16,141 nt of DNA, taken from positions 1 through 16,141 of the forward strand of contig JAGHUU010000187.1 of assembly GCA_018064695.1 (NCBI GenBank), given 5' to 3'. Below, in pieces: positions 1 to 7,493 of this stretch. The stretch's first letter is position 1. The number at the start of each line of letters is the position of its first letter. Origin of the DNA: Candidatus Blautia equi. Lineage in GTDB: Bacteria; Bacillota; Clostridia; Lachnospirales; Lachnospiraceae. The notes under the pieces are model-generated. The model was given only the letters and a program-made list of their open reading frames with translations. It searched no databases and was not told the DNA's origin. The position numbers and the translations under genes are program-made.

Positions 1-1064
1 AAATAGCCCTTTTCCACACCGGTGTCATATACTTCATAGCCCTCGTCCAGTTTTACACCCGGATCGATAATGCAGACGATCTTGATTCCTTTTTCCGCAA
101 GATCGGAGATGCATTTTTCCGGATCCGCATAGCGGTCCTTATTCCAGGTGAATACGCGATAGCCCTCCATGTAATCGATATCCAGATGGATCACGTCACA
201 TGGGATCTCATTATCTCTCATTTTATCGGCCAGGGCACGGATCTCTTCCTCCGTGATATAGCCCCAGCGGCTCTGCTGGTAGCCCAGCGTCCATTTCTGC
301 GGAACCGGAACGGTGCCGGTAAGATAGGTGTATCCGCTCAGAACCTCCGGCATATTTTCACCGTAGATGAGATAATAGTCCAGGTTTCCGTCCTTTGCCG
401 CATAGCGGAAATAGCCGGCATCTTCCTTTCCCATATCAAAGGTGGTGCGGTAGGAGTTGTCAAAAAACAGGCCGAAGACCGCATTTTTCTTTCTGGTGAT
501 GAAAAACGGCACGGATTTATAGAGGGATTTAAAGCTGTCCACCTGGGGATCCGGAAGGTCGCTGTTCCACATCACATACTCATATCCGGCTTTATCCATG
601 AATCCGGTCTTGTCGCCTAATCCGTAGAAGGACTCGTCGCCCTCCAGCTCCTTCAGGACCTCAAAGGCATCCTCCGCCTCTTTGTCATACTGGTGACCCT
701 CAGACTCCATCAGCTGAATCATAGCTTCGCTGATTCTTGGAAGCTCGGTCCTCTCTCCGCGGTAATCTTTGCAGAGGACAGTTCCGTCCGCCGCATAAAA
801 ATCCACTTTAAAATCGTCATAGACCTTAACAGTCACTGCTGCTGTGGAGATCACTACTGCCTCTCCCTGCTGCTTTGCAGTGAAAGCGGTCTCTTTTACT
901 TTTTCGCCCTCAATGGCTTTGGATCTGTGCTCCTCTGAAAGGAAGCCCGCAAATACGTTCAGGATCTTCTCTGTCAGGATCTCCACACGTCCGTCCTTCT
1001 TCTCAAAATGCAGAAGCACTCTGTTTCCGTCTGTCTTAAAAGAAAGCAGTTTTCCAAATTTCAT
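1..1064 (-). CDS. GH31 family alpha-glucosidase-type glycoside hydrolase, N-terminal part (cut by window edge)
   Basis: I translated this from the reverse complement; about 354 residues are visible and the frame is open to the left edge. The ATG at 1064 is preceded by AAGGAG at 1075-1080, which supports the start. The N-terminal ~230 residues fit the beta-sandwich of GH31 enzymes, including the segment FYGLGDKTG and the FGLFFDNSYRT strand. The catalytic barrel then begins with WTLGYQQSRWGY and HLDIDYMEGYRVFTW, which are hallmarks of GH31 alpha-glucosidases and alpha-xylosidases. These enzymes hydrolyse terminal alpha-linked sugars from oligosaccharides. No signal peptide is visible, so it probably acts in the cytoplasm on imported sugars. 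The catalytic nucleophile and acid/base residues lie beyond the window, so activity and exact specificity cannot be judged. It sits 39 bp downstream of the ABC exporter pair in the same direction and may be co-transcribed. Confidence 0.9.
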   Translation of the reverse strand, partial: MKFGKLLSFKTDGNRVLLHFEKKDGRVEILTEKILNVFAGFLSEEHRSKAIEGEKVKETAFTAKQQGEAVVISTAAVTVKVYDDFKVDFYAADGTVLCKDYRGERTELPRISEAMIQLMESEGHQYDKEAEDAFEVLKELEGDESFYGLGDKTGFMDKAGYEYVMWNSDLPDPQVDSFKSLYKSVPFFITRKKNAVFGLFFDNSYRTTFDMGKEDAGYFRYAAKDGNLDYYLIYGENMPEVLSGYTYLTGTVPVPQKWTLGYQQSRWGYITEEEIRALADKMRDNEIPCDVIHLDIDYMEGYRVFTWNKDRYADPEKCISDLAEKGIKIVCIIDPGVKLDEGYEVYDTGVEKGY

Positions 1065-1103
1065 TTTCGATTTTCTCCTTAATCACTGATATTTTTTCAG
1101 ATC

Positions 1104-2975
1104 TCAGGCGATCTGTTCTTCTTCCTCTGCAAACTGGGAGTTGTAAAGGTCTGCATAGAAACCGTTCTTCTCCAGCAGCTGTTCATGATTGCCCTGCTCA
1201 ATGATATCTCCATCCTTCATAACAAGGATCATATCTGCATTTCGGATGGTGGAAAGTCGGTGGGCAATGATAAAGCTGGTTCTTCCCTCCATCAGGTTAT
1301 CCATAGCTTTCTGGATTCTTTCTTCGGTACGGGTATCTACGGAAGAGGTAGCCTCATCCAGGATCAGTACCGGGTTGTCGGCCAGAATGGCTCTTGCAAT
1401 GGTAAGAAGCTGTTTCTGGCCCTGGGAAACATTGGATGCCTCCTCGTTCAGCTCCATCTGATAGCCGCCCGGCAGGGTCCTGATAAAGCGGTCTGCATGT
1501 GCAGCTTTGGCTGCTGCAATAACCTCCTCATCTGTAGCGTCCAGTCTTCCGTAACGGATATTCTCCATGATGGTTCCCTTAAAGAGCCAGGTGTCCTGCA
1601 GTACCATGCCAAAATGGTCGCGGAGCTCATGGCGGTCAAAGTTTCGGACATCGATGCCGTCCAGTTTAATGGCGCCTTCGTTTACATCATAGAAGCGCAT
1701 CAGCAGTTTTACCATGGTGGTCTTTCCTGCACCGGTAGGTCCTACGATGGCGATCTTCTCGCCGCCCTTTACCTTTGCACTGAAGTCCTTAATGATGATC
1801 TGTTCCGGATCATAGCCGAATTTTACATGTTCAAAGTCTACTCTGCCCTCAGGTCTCTTAAGGTGAACCGGATTTGCAGCGTACTGCTCCTCCTCTTCCT
1901 CATCCATGAACTCAAAGACACGCTCTGCAGCTGCCGCCATGGACTGTACCTGGTTGATGATCTGCGCCATCTGCTGAATAGGCTGGGTAAAGTTCTTTAC
2001 GTACTGGATAAAGGCCTGAATATCACCTACGCCGATAACGCCGCGGATAGCCAGGTTTGCACCGGAGATGGCTACGCCTACGTATGCCAGGTTTCCGATA
2101 AGCATCATGAAAGGATGCATAAGACCGGAAAGGAACTGGGATCTCCATGCGGAATTATATAAAACATCGTTGGTCTCATTAAAAGTCTTTATGGTCTCGT
2201 CCTCTTTATTGAAGGCCTTGATGACAAGATGACCGGCAAAGCTCTCCTCCACCTGACCGTTGATGATACCCAGATATTTCTGCTGGGAGCGGAAGTGCTT
2301 CTGGGAGAATTTTACCACAGTCATGACCACGATCATGGAGACAGGAAGTGTCACCAGAGCGATCAGGGTCATAAGCGGGGAGATGGAAAGCATCATCACA
2401 AGCACACCGATCAGGGTGGTGATGGAGGCGATGATCTGGGTAATACTCTGGTTCAGGCCCACGCCCAGGGTATCCACATCGTTGGTGATCCTGGAGAGGA
2501 CTTCTCCATAGGTACGTGCCTCGAAATACTTCATAGGCATGCGGTTGATCTTCTCGCTGATCTCTTTTCTGAGCTGGTAGCAGACCTTCTGGGTGATGCC
2601 TGTCATGACCCAGCCCTGGATAAAGACAAAGACGGCGCTGCAGCAGTAAAGTGCAAGGGTCATAAAAAGCACCTGGGCGATCTTATCAAAGTCAATGCCG
2701 CCGGTACCGCGCATCTTATTCATCATACCCTCTGCCAGTGTTGTGGTGGCACGGCCCATGATCTTAGGGCTCACCACATTGAAGATGGTGGACATGGCAG
2801 CAACCACCATAACCAGTGCCACTGCTGCTTTATATCTTCCCATATAATTCAGGATCTTGCGGACAGCCTGCTTGAGATCCTTGGGCTTCTCACCCATACG
2901 TCTGCCCATGCCGTGGCGCGGACGACGCTGCTGAAGTTCCTGTTCTCTTAATTCCTGCTCTCTTTCTTCACTCAT
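1104..2975 (-). CDS. ABC exporter half-transporter, canonical-Walker-B subunit of a heterodimer
   Basis: This 623-residue protein is a fused membrane domain (about residues 40-345, six TM helices) and nucleotide-binding domain (about 375-615) of the multidrug/lipid exporter type. Visible motifs are Walker A GPTGAGKT (412-419), Q-loop Q460, signature VSQGQ (516-520), Walker B LILDE with catalytic E541, D-loop SSVD and H-loop H572. The signature departs from LSGGQ. The upstream partner subunit has the opposite defects, so together they give one competent and one degenerate ATP site, as known for BmrCD- and TM287/288-like exporters. The N-terminus has a charged, Arg- and Glu-rich extension of about 30 residues. 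An AAGGAGG ribosome site overlaps the end of the upstream subunit gene, and the two ORFs are 2 bp apart, suggesting translational coupling. The substrate cannot be read from sequence; a drug, lipid or peptide are all possible. Confidence 0.95.
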   Translation of the reverse strand: MSEEREQELREQELQQRRPRHGMGRRMGEKPKDLKQAVRKILNYMGRYKAAVALVMVVAAMSTIFNVVSPKIMGRATTTLAEGMMNKMRGTGGIDFDKIAQVLFMTLALYCCSAVFVFIQGWVMTGITQKVCYQLRKEISEKINRMPMKYFEARTYGEVLSRITNDVDTLGVGLNQSITQIIASITTLIGVLVMMLSISPLMTLIALVTLPVSMIVVMTVVKFSQKHFRSQQKYLGIINGQVEESFAGHLVIKAFNKEDETIKTFNETNDVLYNSAWRSQFLSGLMHPFMMLIGNLAYVGVAISGANLAIRGVIGVGDIQAFIQYVKNFTQPIQQMAQIINQVQSMAAAAERVFEFMDEEEEEQYAANPVHLKRPEGRVDFEHVKFGYDPEQIIIKDFSAKVKGGEKIAIVGPTGAGKTTMVKLLMRFYDVNEGAIKLDGIDVRNFDRHELRDHFGMVLQDTWLFKGTIMENIRYGRLDATDEEVIAAAKAAHADRFIRTLPGGYQMELNEEASNVSQGQKQLLTIARAILADNPVLILDEATSSVDTRTEERIQKAMDNLMEGRTSFIIAHRLSTIRNADMILVMKDGDIIEQGNHEQLLEKNGFYADLYNSQFAEEEEQIA

Positions 2976-2977
2976 AT

Positions 2978-5332
2978 TCAGGCCTCCTTTCCGTCAGAAC
3001 CCTGACTGTTTTCTTTTTTCATCTCCGCCGGATCCAGTCCCAGCTCCTTAGCGGAAAGCTGAGATGCTGCGATCTGCAGATAAACGTCACAGTTTTTCAG
3101 AAGCTCCTCATGGGTTCCCTTGCCCACGATCCTTCCCTCATCCAGAACCAGGATCTGGTCTGCATGGAGGATGGTGCTGATTCGCTGCGCTACGATGATC
3201 TCTGTTCTGCCTTTTACTTTTTCCTCCAGAGCCTTGCGAAGCTTGGCGTCGGTCTTCATATCCAGAGCGGAAAAGCTGTCGTCAAAGACAAAGACCTTAG
3301 GATCTTTTGCAATGGCACGGGCAATGGCCAGACGCTGTTTCTGGCCGCCGGATACATTTCGGCCGCCCTGGGAGATATAGCTCTCAAATTTCTCGTTCTT
3401 CTCCTCAATGAAATCCAGTGCCTGGGCAATTTCAGCTGCCTCCCGGATCTCCTCCTCAGATGCATCCGCCTTACCGAAACGAAGGTTATAGGCAATGCTT
3501 CCGGAGAAGAGCACACCCTTCTGCGGAACGAAGCCAATCTGATCGCGGAGGGTTTTGAGTCCAATTTCACGGACATCTACACCATCGATGGTGATTGAGC
3601 CTCCGGTCACATCATAGAAACGAGGGATCAGATTTACCAGAGTACTCTTACCGGATCCGGTACCGCCTATGATAGCGGTTACTTTTCCCGGCTCTGCCAC
3701 GAAATCCAGATCATGAAGCACATCCTCCTCCGCGCCTTCATAGCGGAAGTTTACATGGTTGAATCTCACCACACCTTTTGGAGCCTCCAGTGCTTTTGGG
3801 TTCTCAGGATCTGCAATGGTCTGTTTTGTGCTGATGACTTCATGGATACGGTCTGCAGCCACACCTGCTCTTGGGAGCATGATGGACATGGCGGTGAGCA
3901 TCAGGAAAGAGATAACGATCTGCATGGTGTATGTGATGAACGCAGTCATGGTACCTACCTGCAGGGTTCCGGCATCGATCCTCTTAGCTGCGGTCCAGAC
4001 AATGAGGATCACAATGATATTCATGATCACAGTCATACCCGGCATCATGAAGGTCATGACACGGTTGGTAAAGAGCTGTGTATTTTTAAGATCTGTGTTG
4101 GCTTTGTCAAAGCGCTCTTCCTCGGTCTTCTCTCTTCCGAAGGCACGGATAACTGCAAGACCGGTAAGGATCTCACGGGAGACCAGGTTCACGCCGTCCA
4201 CCATTTGCTGCATGATCTTGAATTTCGGCATGGCAATGGCTACCAGCACCAGAACAAAGCTCACAAGTACAGTAACTGCCAGAATGATGATCCAGCCCAT
4301 GTTTGCGCCGGTCTGGGCTACACGAATGACACCGCCGATACCCATGATCGGTGCATAGAGCACCATACGGAGCATCATTGTAGAGACAAACTGGATCTGC
4401 TGCACGTCGTTGGTGGCACGGGTGATAAGGGATGCGGAGGAGAATCTGCTCATCTCCGCGTTGGAGAAGCCCATAACATTTCCAAACACCTTCATACGCA
4501 GGTCACGTCCGATTCCGGCACCGACTCTGGATGCAAAGAAAGAAATAGCAATGGCTGCGATGGTCAGAACCAGGGTCATAAGCAGCATCTGTCCGCCGGT
4601 TTTCCAGAGATAGGACATCTGGATCTTATGGGTATCCATGCCGGCTGCCCTGTCACAGGCGATGGCATACTGCACACCCATGGATTTCAGAGTCTGGCTG
4701 CCGATCTGCTCCATCATGGTCTCCATGGTGGCTTTGCCCTCATCCATGGCGGAGCTGTCCACAACACCCATCTCTTTTACAGACGCAATCAGAGGACGAA
4801 TGTTGACGAAGGTCTTAAGGTTTCCTTCCTGATCTTCCTCCTGGACGTATGGGATCTCCATATGGATCATGTCGCCCAGCTCCTCAAGGCTCTTATCCTC
4901 AAGGCCGGAAGCAAAGAGCTTCATCAGGGGATTGGCTCCCACCATCTGCATCAGGTACTCACGGAAGGCACTCTCCTCCATGCGGCCCATCTGATAGTTC
5001 AGTACCGCGCTGACCAGAAGCTTCTCGTCAGCATCATTTAATACAGTCTCGTCCTTCTCTGCCAGTTCGTAGAGGCCGTCTTTTTCTGTATAAAGACTGC
5101 TCCAGAGGGTCTGCTCCTCCTCTGACATCAGGATCTGCGCCTGTTCAAATTCCTCCGGTGTCACTTTATGCGGAACCACATGCTCCACACCTCCGCCTAC
5201 GATTCCGGTATCGATGATCCGGGACGTAAACATAGGCAGAGACAGATCGCAGTAAGCCTGCACAAACAGTAACAGCAGGATCACGATCACAGACCGCCAG
5301 TAGGGAATCATATTTTTTGCAATATGCTTCAT
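2978..5332 (-). CDS. ABC exporter half-transporter, degenerate-Walker-B subunit with large extracytoplasmic insert
   Basis: At 784 residues this is about 180-200 longer than a usual half-transporter. TM1 (about 13-33) is followed by a hydrophilic, acidic stretch of roughly residues 48-240 before TM2 (about 245-268). This would place a sizeable extra domain on the outside of the membrane. The rest of the membrane domain runs to about 490 and the nucleotide-binding domain from about 520. Motifs are Walker A GGTGSGKS (556-563), signature VSGGQ (660-664) and Walker B FVFDD with D685 where the catalytic Glu should be. The H-loop has Q716 in place of His (VAQRIST). These changes mark the non-catalytic half of a heterodimer and complement the downstream subunit. 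A ribosome site (GAAAGGAG) precedes the ATG. The C-terminal ~30 residues are charged and look disordered. The HAD phosphatase lies 43 bp upstream, probably in the same operon. Confidence 0.95.
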   Translation of the reverse strand: MKHIAKNMIPYWRSVIVILLLLFVQAYCDLSLPMFTSRIIDTGIVGGGVEHVVPHKVTPEEFEQAQILMSEEEQTLWSSLYTEKDGLYELAEKDETVLNDADEKLLVSAVLNYQMGRMEESAFREYLMQMVGANPLMKLFASGLEDKSLEELGDMIHMEIPYVQEEDQEGNLKTFVNIRPLIASVKEMGVVDSSAMDEGKATMETMMEQIGSQTLKSMGVQYAIACDRAAGMDTHKIQMSYLWKTGGQMLLMTLVLTIAAIAISFFASRVGAGIGRDLRMKVFGNVMGFSNAEMSRFSSASLITRATNDVQQIQFVSTMMLRMVLYAPIMGIGGVIRVAQTGANMGWIIILAVTVLVSFVLVLVAIAMPKFKIMQQMVDGVNLVSREILTGLAVIRAFGREKTEEERFDKANTDLKNTQLFTNRVMTFMMPGMTVIMNIIVILIVWTAAKRIDAGTLQVGTMTAFITYTMQIVISFLMLTAMSIMLPRAGVAADRIHEVISTKQTIADPENPKALEAPKGVVRFNHVNFRYEGAEEDVLHDLDFVAEPGKVTAIIGGTGSGKSTLVNLIPRFYDVTGGSITIDGVDVREIGLKTLRDQIGFVPQKGVLFSGSIAYNLRFGKADASEEEIREAAEIAQALDFIEEKNEKFESYISQGGRNVSGGQKQRLAIARAIAKDPKVFVFDDSFSALDMKTDAKLRKALEEKVKGRTEIIVAQRISTILHADQILVLDEGRIVGKGTHEELLKNCDVYLQIAASQLSAKELGLDPAEMKKENSQGSDGKEA

Positions 5333-5375
5333 TAATGTGTTGCTCCTTTCAGTATTTCTTCATGCAAACTCCATC

Positions 5376-6173
5376 TTACCTTCTTTTTGCTAATATGGAA
5401 AGTATTTCTTCTATAGTATCCTCCACAGAGGCGGTATGTTTTTCATAGCGGTCCAGCAGCTCCGGCGCTGCGGTGCTCATAATATACGGCATTCCCACCG
5501 TATCCAGCATCTGAACATCATTAAAGTTGTCTCCAAAGGCCACAATGTCCTTAAGGTCGACCTGCAGAAGCTCCGCCATCATCCGGACTCCCTTTCCCTT
5601 ATCTGCCAGAGTGGCATCTATCCAGTATGGGCCGGAGATGGATGCGTTGTAGTCCTTCCACTTTTCCTCAAACTGATCGATATAGTTCTGCGCGCCATCC
5701 GGAAGATAGACTGCAACCTTCACGATCTCATCCTCCACATCCTCCGGTTTTTCGTGGATCTCGTATTGATTGCCGATAAACTGAATTCTCTCCACCATTC
5801 CAAGTCCTTTTGGAAGCAGATGGCTGCAGCGGGGACCGGAGATATTTACCTCGCCCCTGTCGTTTGTGCGATCCAGGAAATCATGGGCGATCTCCATGGC
5901 CTTCTCCTTTGGAATTAGTGTTTTTCCCAGCACTTCCCCTTTGCTGTCAAAAACAACGGCGCCGTTGGAGCCGATAAAATAACAGCAGTCCAGAACCGGT
6001 GCGAACAGCTTCTGCATACTTGGAATGGATCTGCCGCTGGTGGGCACAAACCAGATCCCCATTTTCTTTAATTCCCGGATCTGCGCGATCAGGCGGTCAG
6101 ACAGCTCTGTCTGATCATAGGTAAGGATCGTTCCGTCCAGATCGCTGCAGATCATTTTTACATTCTCAAACAT
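5376..6173 (-). CDS. Cof-type HAD superfamily hydrolase (sugar-phosphate or small-metabolite phosphatase)
   Basis: I place the start at the ATG at 6173 (protein MFENVKMICSDLDGT...), giving 265 residues, the usual Cof-family length. GGAGA lies 5 bp upstream. The open frame extends to 6257, but that would add 28 residues unlike the family. HAD motif I is DLDGT at residues 11-15, with nucleophile D11 and acid/base D13. Motif II is the Thr/Ser of VPTSGRS, motif III Lys is in the DKGKGVRM segment, and motif IV is GDNFNDVQM. A C2-type (IIB) cap lies between motifs II and III. Family members dephosphorylate sugar phosphates, FMN, PLP and similar compounds in the cytoplasm. The exact substrate is not evident. 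It is the first gene of the minus-strand block leading into the ABC exporter pair and GH31, and it is divergent from the CXXC/4Fe-4S pair. Confidence 0.9.
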   Translation of the reverse strand: MFENVKMICSDLDGTILTYDQTELSDRLIAQIRELKKMGIWFVPTSGRSIPSMQKLFAPVLDCCYFIGSNGAVVFDSKGEVLGKTLIPKEKAMEIAHDFLDRTNDRGEVNISGPRCSHLLPKGLGMVERIQFIGNQYEIHEKPEDVEDEIVKVAVYLPDGAQNYIDQFEEKWKDYNASISGPYWIDATLADKGKGVRMMAELLQVDLKDIVAFGDNFNDVQMLDTVGMPYIMSTAAPELLDRYEKHTASVEDTIEEILSILAKRR

Positions 6174-6178
6174 ATTTC

Positions 6179-6183
6179 TCTCC
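6179..6183 (-). promoter_or_regulatory. Ribosome binding site that fixes the HAD start
   Basis: On the minus strand GGAGA sits 5 bp before the ATG at 6173. The alternative ATG at 6185 has only GAGAG directly against it, and the in-frame ATG at 6257 would add residues unlike the family. The 6173 start is therefore preferred. Confidence 0.6.
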
Positions 6184-6257
6184 ATCTCTCTATGGTTTTC
6201 CTGCCATGTTACACCTAAATCAAAGAAAACTCCACCCGTTTTTACAGAATAATTCAC

Positions 6258-6286
6258 TTGAATCTGTCAGGAAAAAATGTTACATC
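6258..6286 (+). promoter_or_regulatory. Possible weak sigma-A promoter for the CXXC/4Fe-4S gene pair
   Basis: TTGAAT (6258-6263) and TACATC (6281-6286) are separated by 17 bp, upstream of the microprotein start at 6307. They match the consensus at 4/6 and 3/6 positions. The proposed -35 overlaps a 12-bp palindrome, ATTCACTTGAAT (6252-6263), that could be an operator between the divergent genes. This is a weak call from base matching only. Confidence 0.3.
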
Positions 6287-6306
6287 TATTTTCAGAGGTG
6301 ACAAAC

Positions 6307-6453
6307 ATGAATTTCTTAAGAAAAAAGGCGATCTCCATCCTTGTCCTGATCCTTTCCATCCTCGGTATGATCTACGGCTGTTCCCGCGGGGAGCTCTCCG
6401 TGGTCCTTGGAAAAGCAGTCACGGTCTGCCTGGAATGCATCGGATTAGGCTGA
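6307..6453 (+). CDS. CD1871A-like CXXC motif-containing membrane microprotein (48 aa)
   Basis: This short gene is easy to miss. Its 48 residues start with MNFLRKKAIS, continue with one hydrophobic helix (about residues 9-23, ILVLILSILGMIYG), then a conserved-looking SRGELSVVLGKA segment, and end in VCLECIGLG. The C-terminal CLEC is a CXXC pair. From memory of the family, this matches the small CD1871A-type CXXC proteins of Clostridia, which are encoded next to a 4Fe-4S membrane protein, exactly as here. GAGGTG lies upstream of the ATG with suitable spacing. The 4Fe-4S gene begins 18 bp after the stop, so the two are very likely co-transcribed. The likely role is as a redox or metal-binding accessory subunit of that membrane protein, but no biochemical function can be read from sequence. 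Confidence 0.8.
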   Translation: MNFLRKKAISILVLILSILGMIYGCSRGELSVVLGKAVTVCLECIGLG

Positions 6454-6456
6454 TCA

Positions 6457-6466
6457 GGGAGGAAAG
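6457..6466 (+). promoter_or_regulatory. Ribosome binding site supporting a TTG start
   Basis: GGGAGGAAAG lies about 9 bp before the TTG at 6472. No ATG in frame is nearby that would keep the conserved N-terminal region, so this strong site decides the start codon of the 4Fe-4S protein. Confidence 0.75.
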
Positions 6467-6471
6467 ATCCA

Positions 6472-7329
6472 TTGAATAACTTAAAAATATCCCGCATAAA
6501 AAGAAAGCTGATCCAGATCGCGGCCTTTGGCTTTTCCAATATCCACGCATCTAATCTGGCATCAGCAAAAATCTATATCGGCAAATGGAAATACTTCTGC
6601 AACCCCGGGCTGAACTGCTACTCCTGCCCGGCCGCCACTCTCTCCTGCCCTATCGGTGCCCTGCAGGCGGTAAACGGTTCCATGAAGTTTGGGTTCAGCT
6701 TTTATATTGTAGGCTTTCTCCTGGCTGTGGGTGTGCTATTTGGCAGACTGATCTGTGGTTTTATCTGCCCCTTCGGCCTTGTGCAGGAGCTTATTGGGAA
6801 GATTCCTCTCCCCAAATTCCATCTGCCCAAATGGATGACTTATATAAAGTACGGCGTCCTTCTGTGGTTCGTCCTTCTGTGGCCCTGGATCATCAAGTCA
6901 CAGAACCTGTTTGGCATAGGTGATCCCACTTTCTGCAAATACATCTGCCCTGCAGGCCTGCTCCTTGGCGGCGTTCCTCTGCTGGTGGGCGACAGTAACC
7001 TTCATCAGGTCATCGGCCCCATCTTTTCCATCAAGCTGGTCATCCTGATCACCGTGCTCATTGGCTGTATGATCGTGATCCGCTTTTTCTGCAAAGTGCT
7101 CTGTCCGCTTGGCGCCATCTACGGACTATTAAATAAGATCAGTTTCTATCAGCTGCATGTGGATAAGACCATCTGCACCGGCTGCGGCATCTGTGCCCAT
7201 GCCTGCCCTATGGATGTGAAACCGGCTGTCACTGAAAACAGTGCGGAATGCATCCGCTGCGGCGAATGCGCCCACGCCTGTCCGCATCAGGCCATCCATC
7301 TTGGATTTTTCAAAGACAGTAAAAAATAG
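6472..7329 (+). CDS. Polytopic membrane 4Fe-4S protein, NapH/NosR/CcoG-like
   Basis: The 285-residue protein starts at a TTG. A cysteine-rich segment near the N-terminus (C43, C49, C52, C59) is followed by about four to five membrane helices. Between them are repeated CxxxCP elements: CGFICP (95-100), CKYICP (155-160) and CKVLCP (207-212), which are typical of the NapH/NosR/RdxA group. The C-terminus carries two ferredoxin motifs, C235-x2-C238-x2-C241-x3-C245-P and C260-x2-C263-x2-C266-x3-C270-P, for two 4Fe-4S clusters. Such proteins pass electrons across or along the membrane between quinol/flavin donors and a partner reductase. The partner is not in the window apart from the CXXC microprotein immediately upstream. 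The TAG stop lies inside the left arm of the palindrome at 7324-7400. The physiological acceptor is unknown. Confidence 0.9.
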   Translation: MNNLKISRIKRKLIQIAAFGFSNIHASNLASAKIYIGKWKYFCNPGLNCYSCPAATLSCPIGALQAVNGSMKFGFSFYIVGFLLAVGVLFGRLICGFICPFGLVQELIGKIPLPKFHLPKWMTYIKYGVLLWFVLLWPWIIKSQNLFGIGDPTFCKYICPAGLLLGGVPLLVGDSNLHQVIGPIFSIKLVILITVLIGCMIVIRFFCKVLCPLGAIYGLLNKISFYQLHVDKTICTGCGICAHACPMDVKPAVTENSAECIRCGECAHACPHQAIHLGFFKDSKK

Positions 7330-7400
7330 TGGGACAGGGACCAGGTTCAATTTTGTTTTACAAAATTGAACCAGGTCCCAGTCCCACTGTCCCACTATTT
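7324..7400 (-). terminator. Long imperfect hairpin with T-run; terminator for the caspase-pyrC transcript
   Basis: The inner stem pairs 7344-7355 with 7361-7372 (12 bp, loop TTTTA). After an A/A mismatch, GGGACC (7337-7342) pairs with GGTCCC (7374-7379). The outer stem pairs 7324-7336 with 7388-7400 (13 bp). An 8-nt bulge (7380-7387) results from a tandem duplication of GTCCCACT. Read on the minus strand, the stem ends in a TTTTTT run (7321-7326), giving an intrinsic terminator 94 bp after pyrC. Read on the plus strand there is no good U-tract. The left arm contains the stop codon of the 4Fe-4S gene. Its length exceeds a simple terminator, so it could also be a dispersed palindromic element. 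Confidence 0.7.
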
Positions 7401-7493
7401 GTCAGTCGTGATCATGTATGGTCTGCATGCTCTGCTCTGTGCGCTGCATAAGCTCCAGCTCATTTCCTCCATTACATTACGCGAACCGGTTTA

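Noticed and set aside
1185..2162. 325-codon plus-strand open frame
   Set aside because: Antisense to the canonical ABC subunit; no motif support.
3713..5041. 442-codon plus-strand open frame rich in His, Asp and Gly
   Set aside because: It lies wholly antisense to the ABC exporter gene, has no family motifs or ribosome site, and its biased composition is what the codons of the real gene produce on the opposite strand.
6174..6257. N-terminal extension of the HAD protein to the ATG at 6257
   Set aside because: The added 28 residues do not resemble the family, and the ATG at 6173 has the better ribosome site and gives the usual length.
6258..6479. 73-codon plus-strand frame starting from an alternative codon
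   Set aside because: Overlaps the CXXC microprotein in another frame, lacks a ribosome site and has no family resemblance; the 6307-6453 frame is far better supported.
7324..7400. Insertion sequence end or MITE with target duplication
   Set aside because: I could not see a flanking direct duplication or transposase; a terminator or dispersed palindrome explains the structure better from the sequence available.
7395..7463. 22-codon minus-strand frame after pyrC with GGAGGAA before its ATG
   Set aside because: The purine-rich site directly abuts the ATG, too close for normal initiation, the peptide shows no pattern, and its stop lies in the terminator hairpin.
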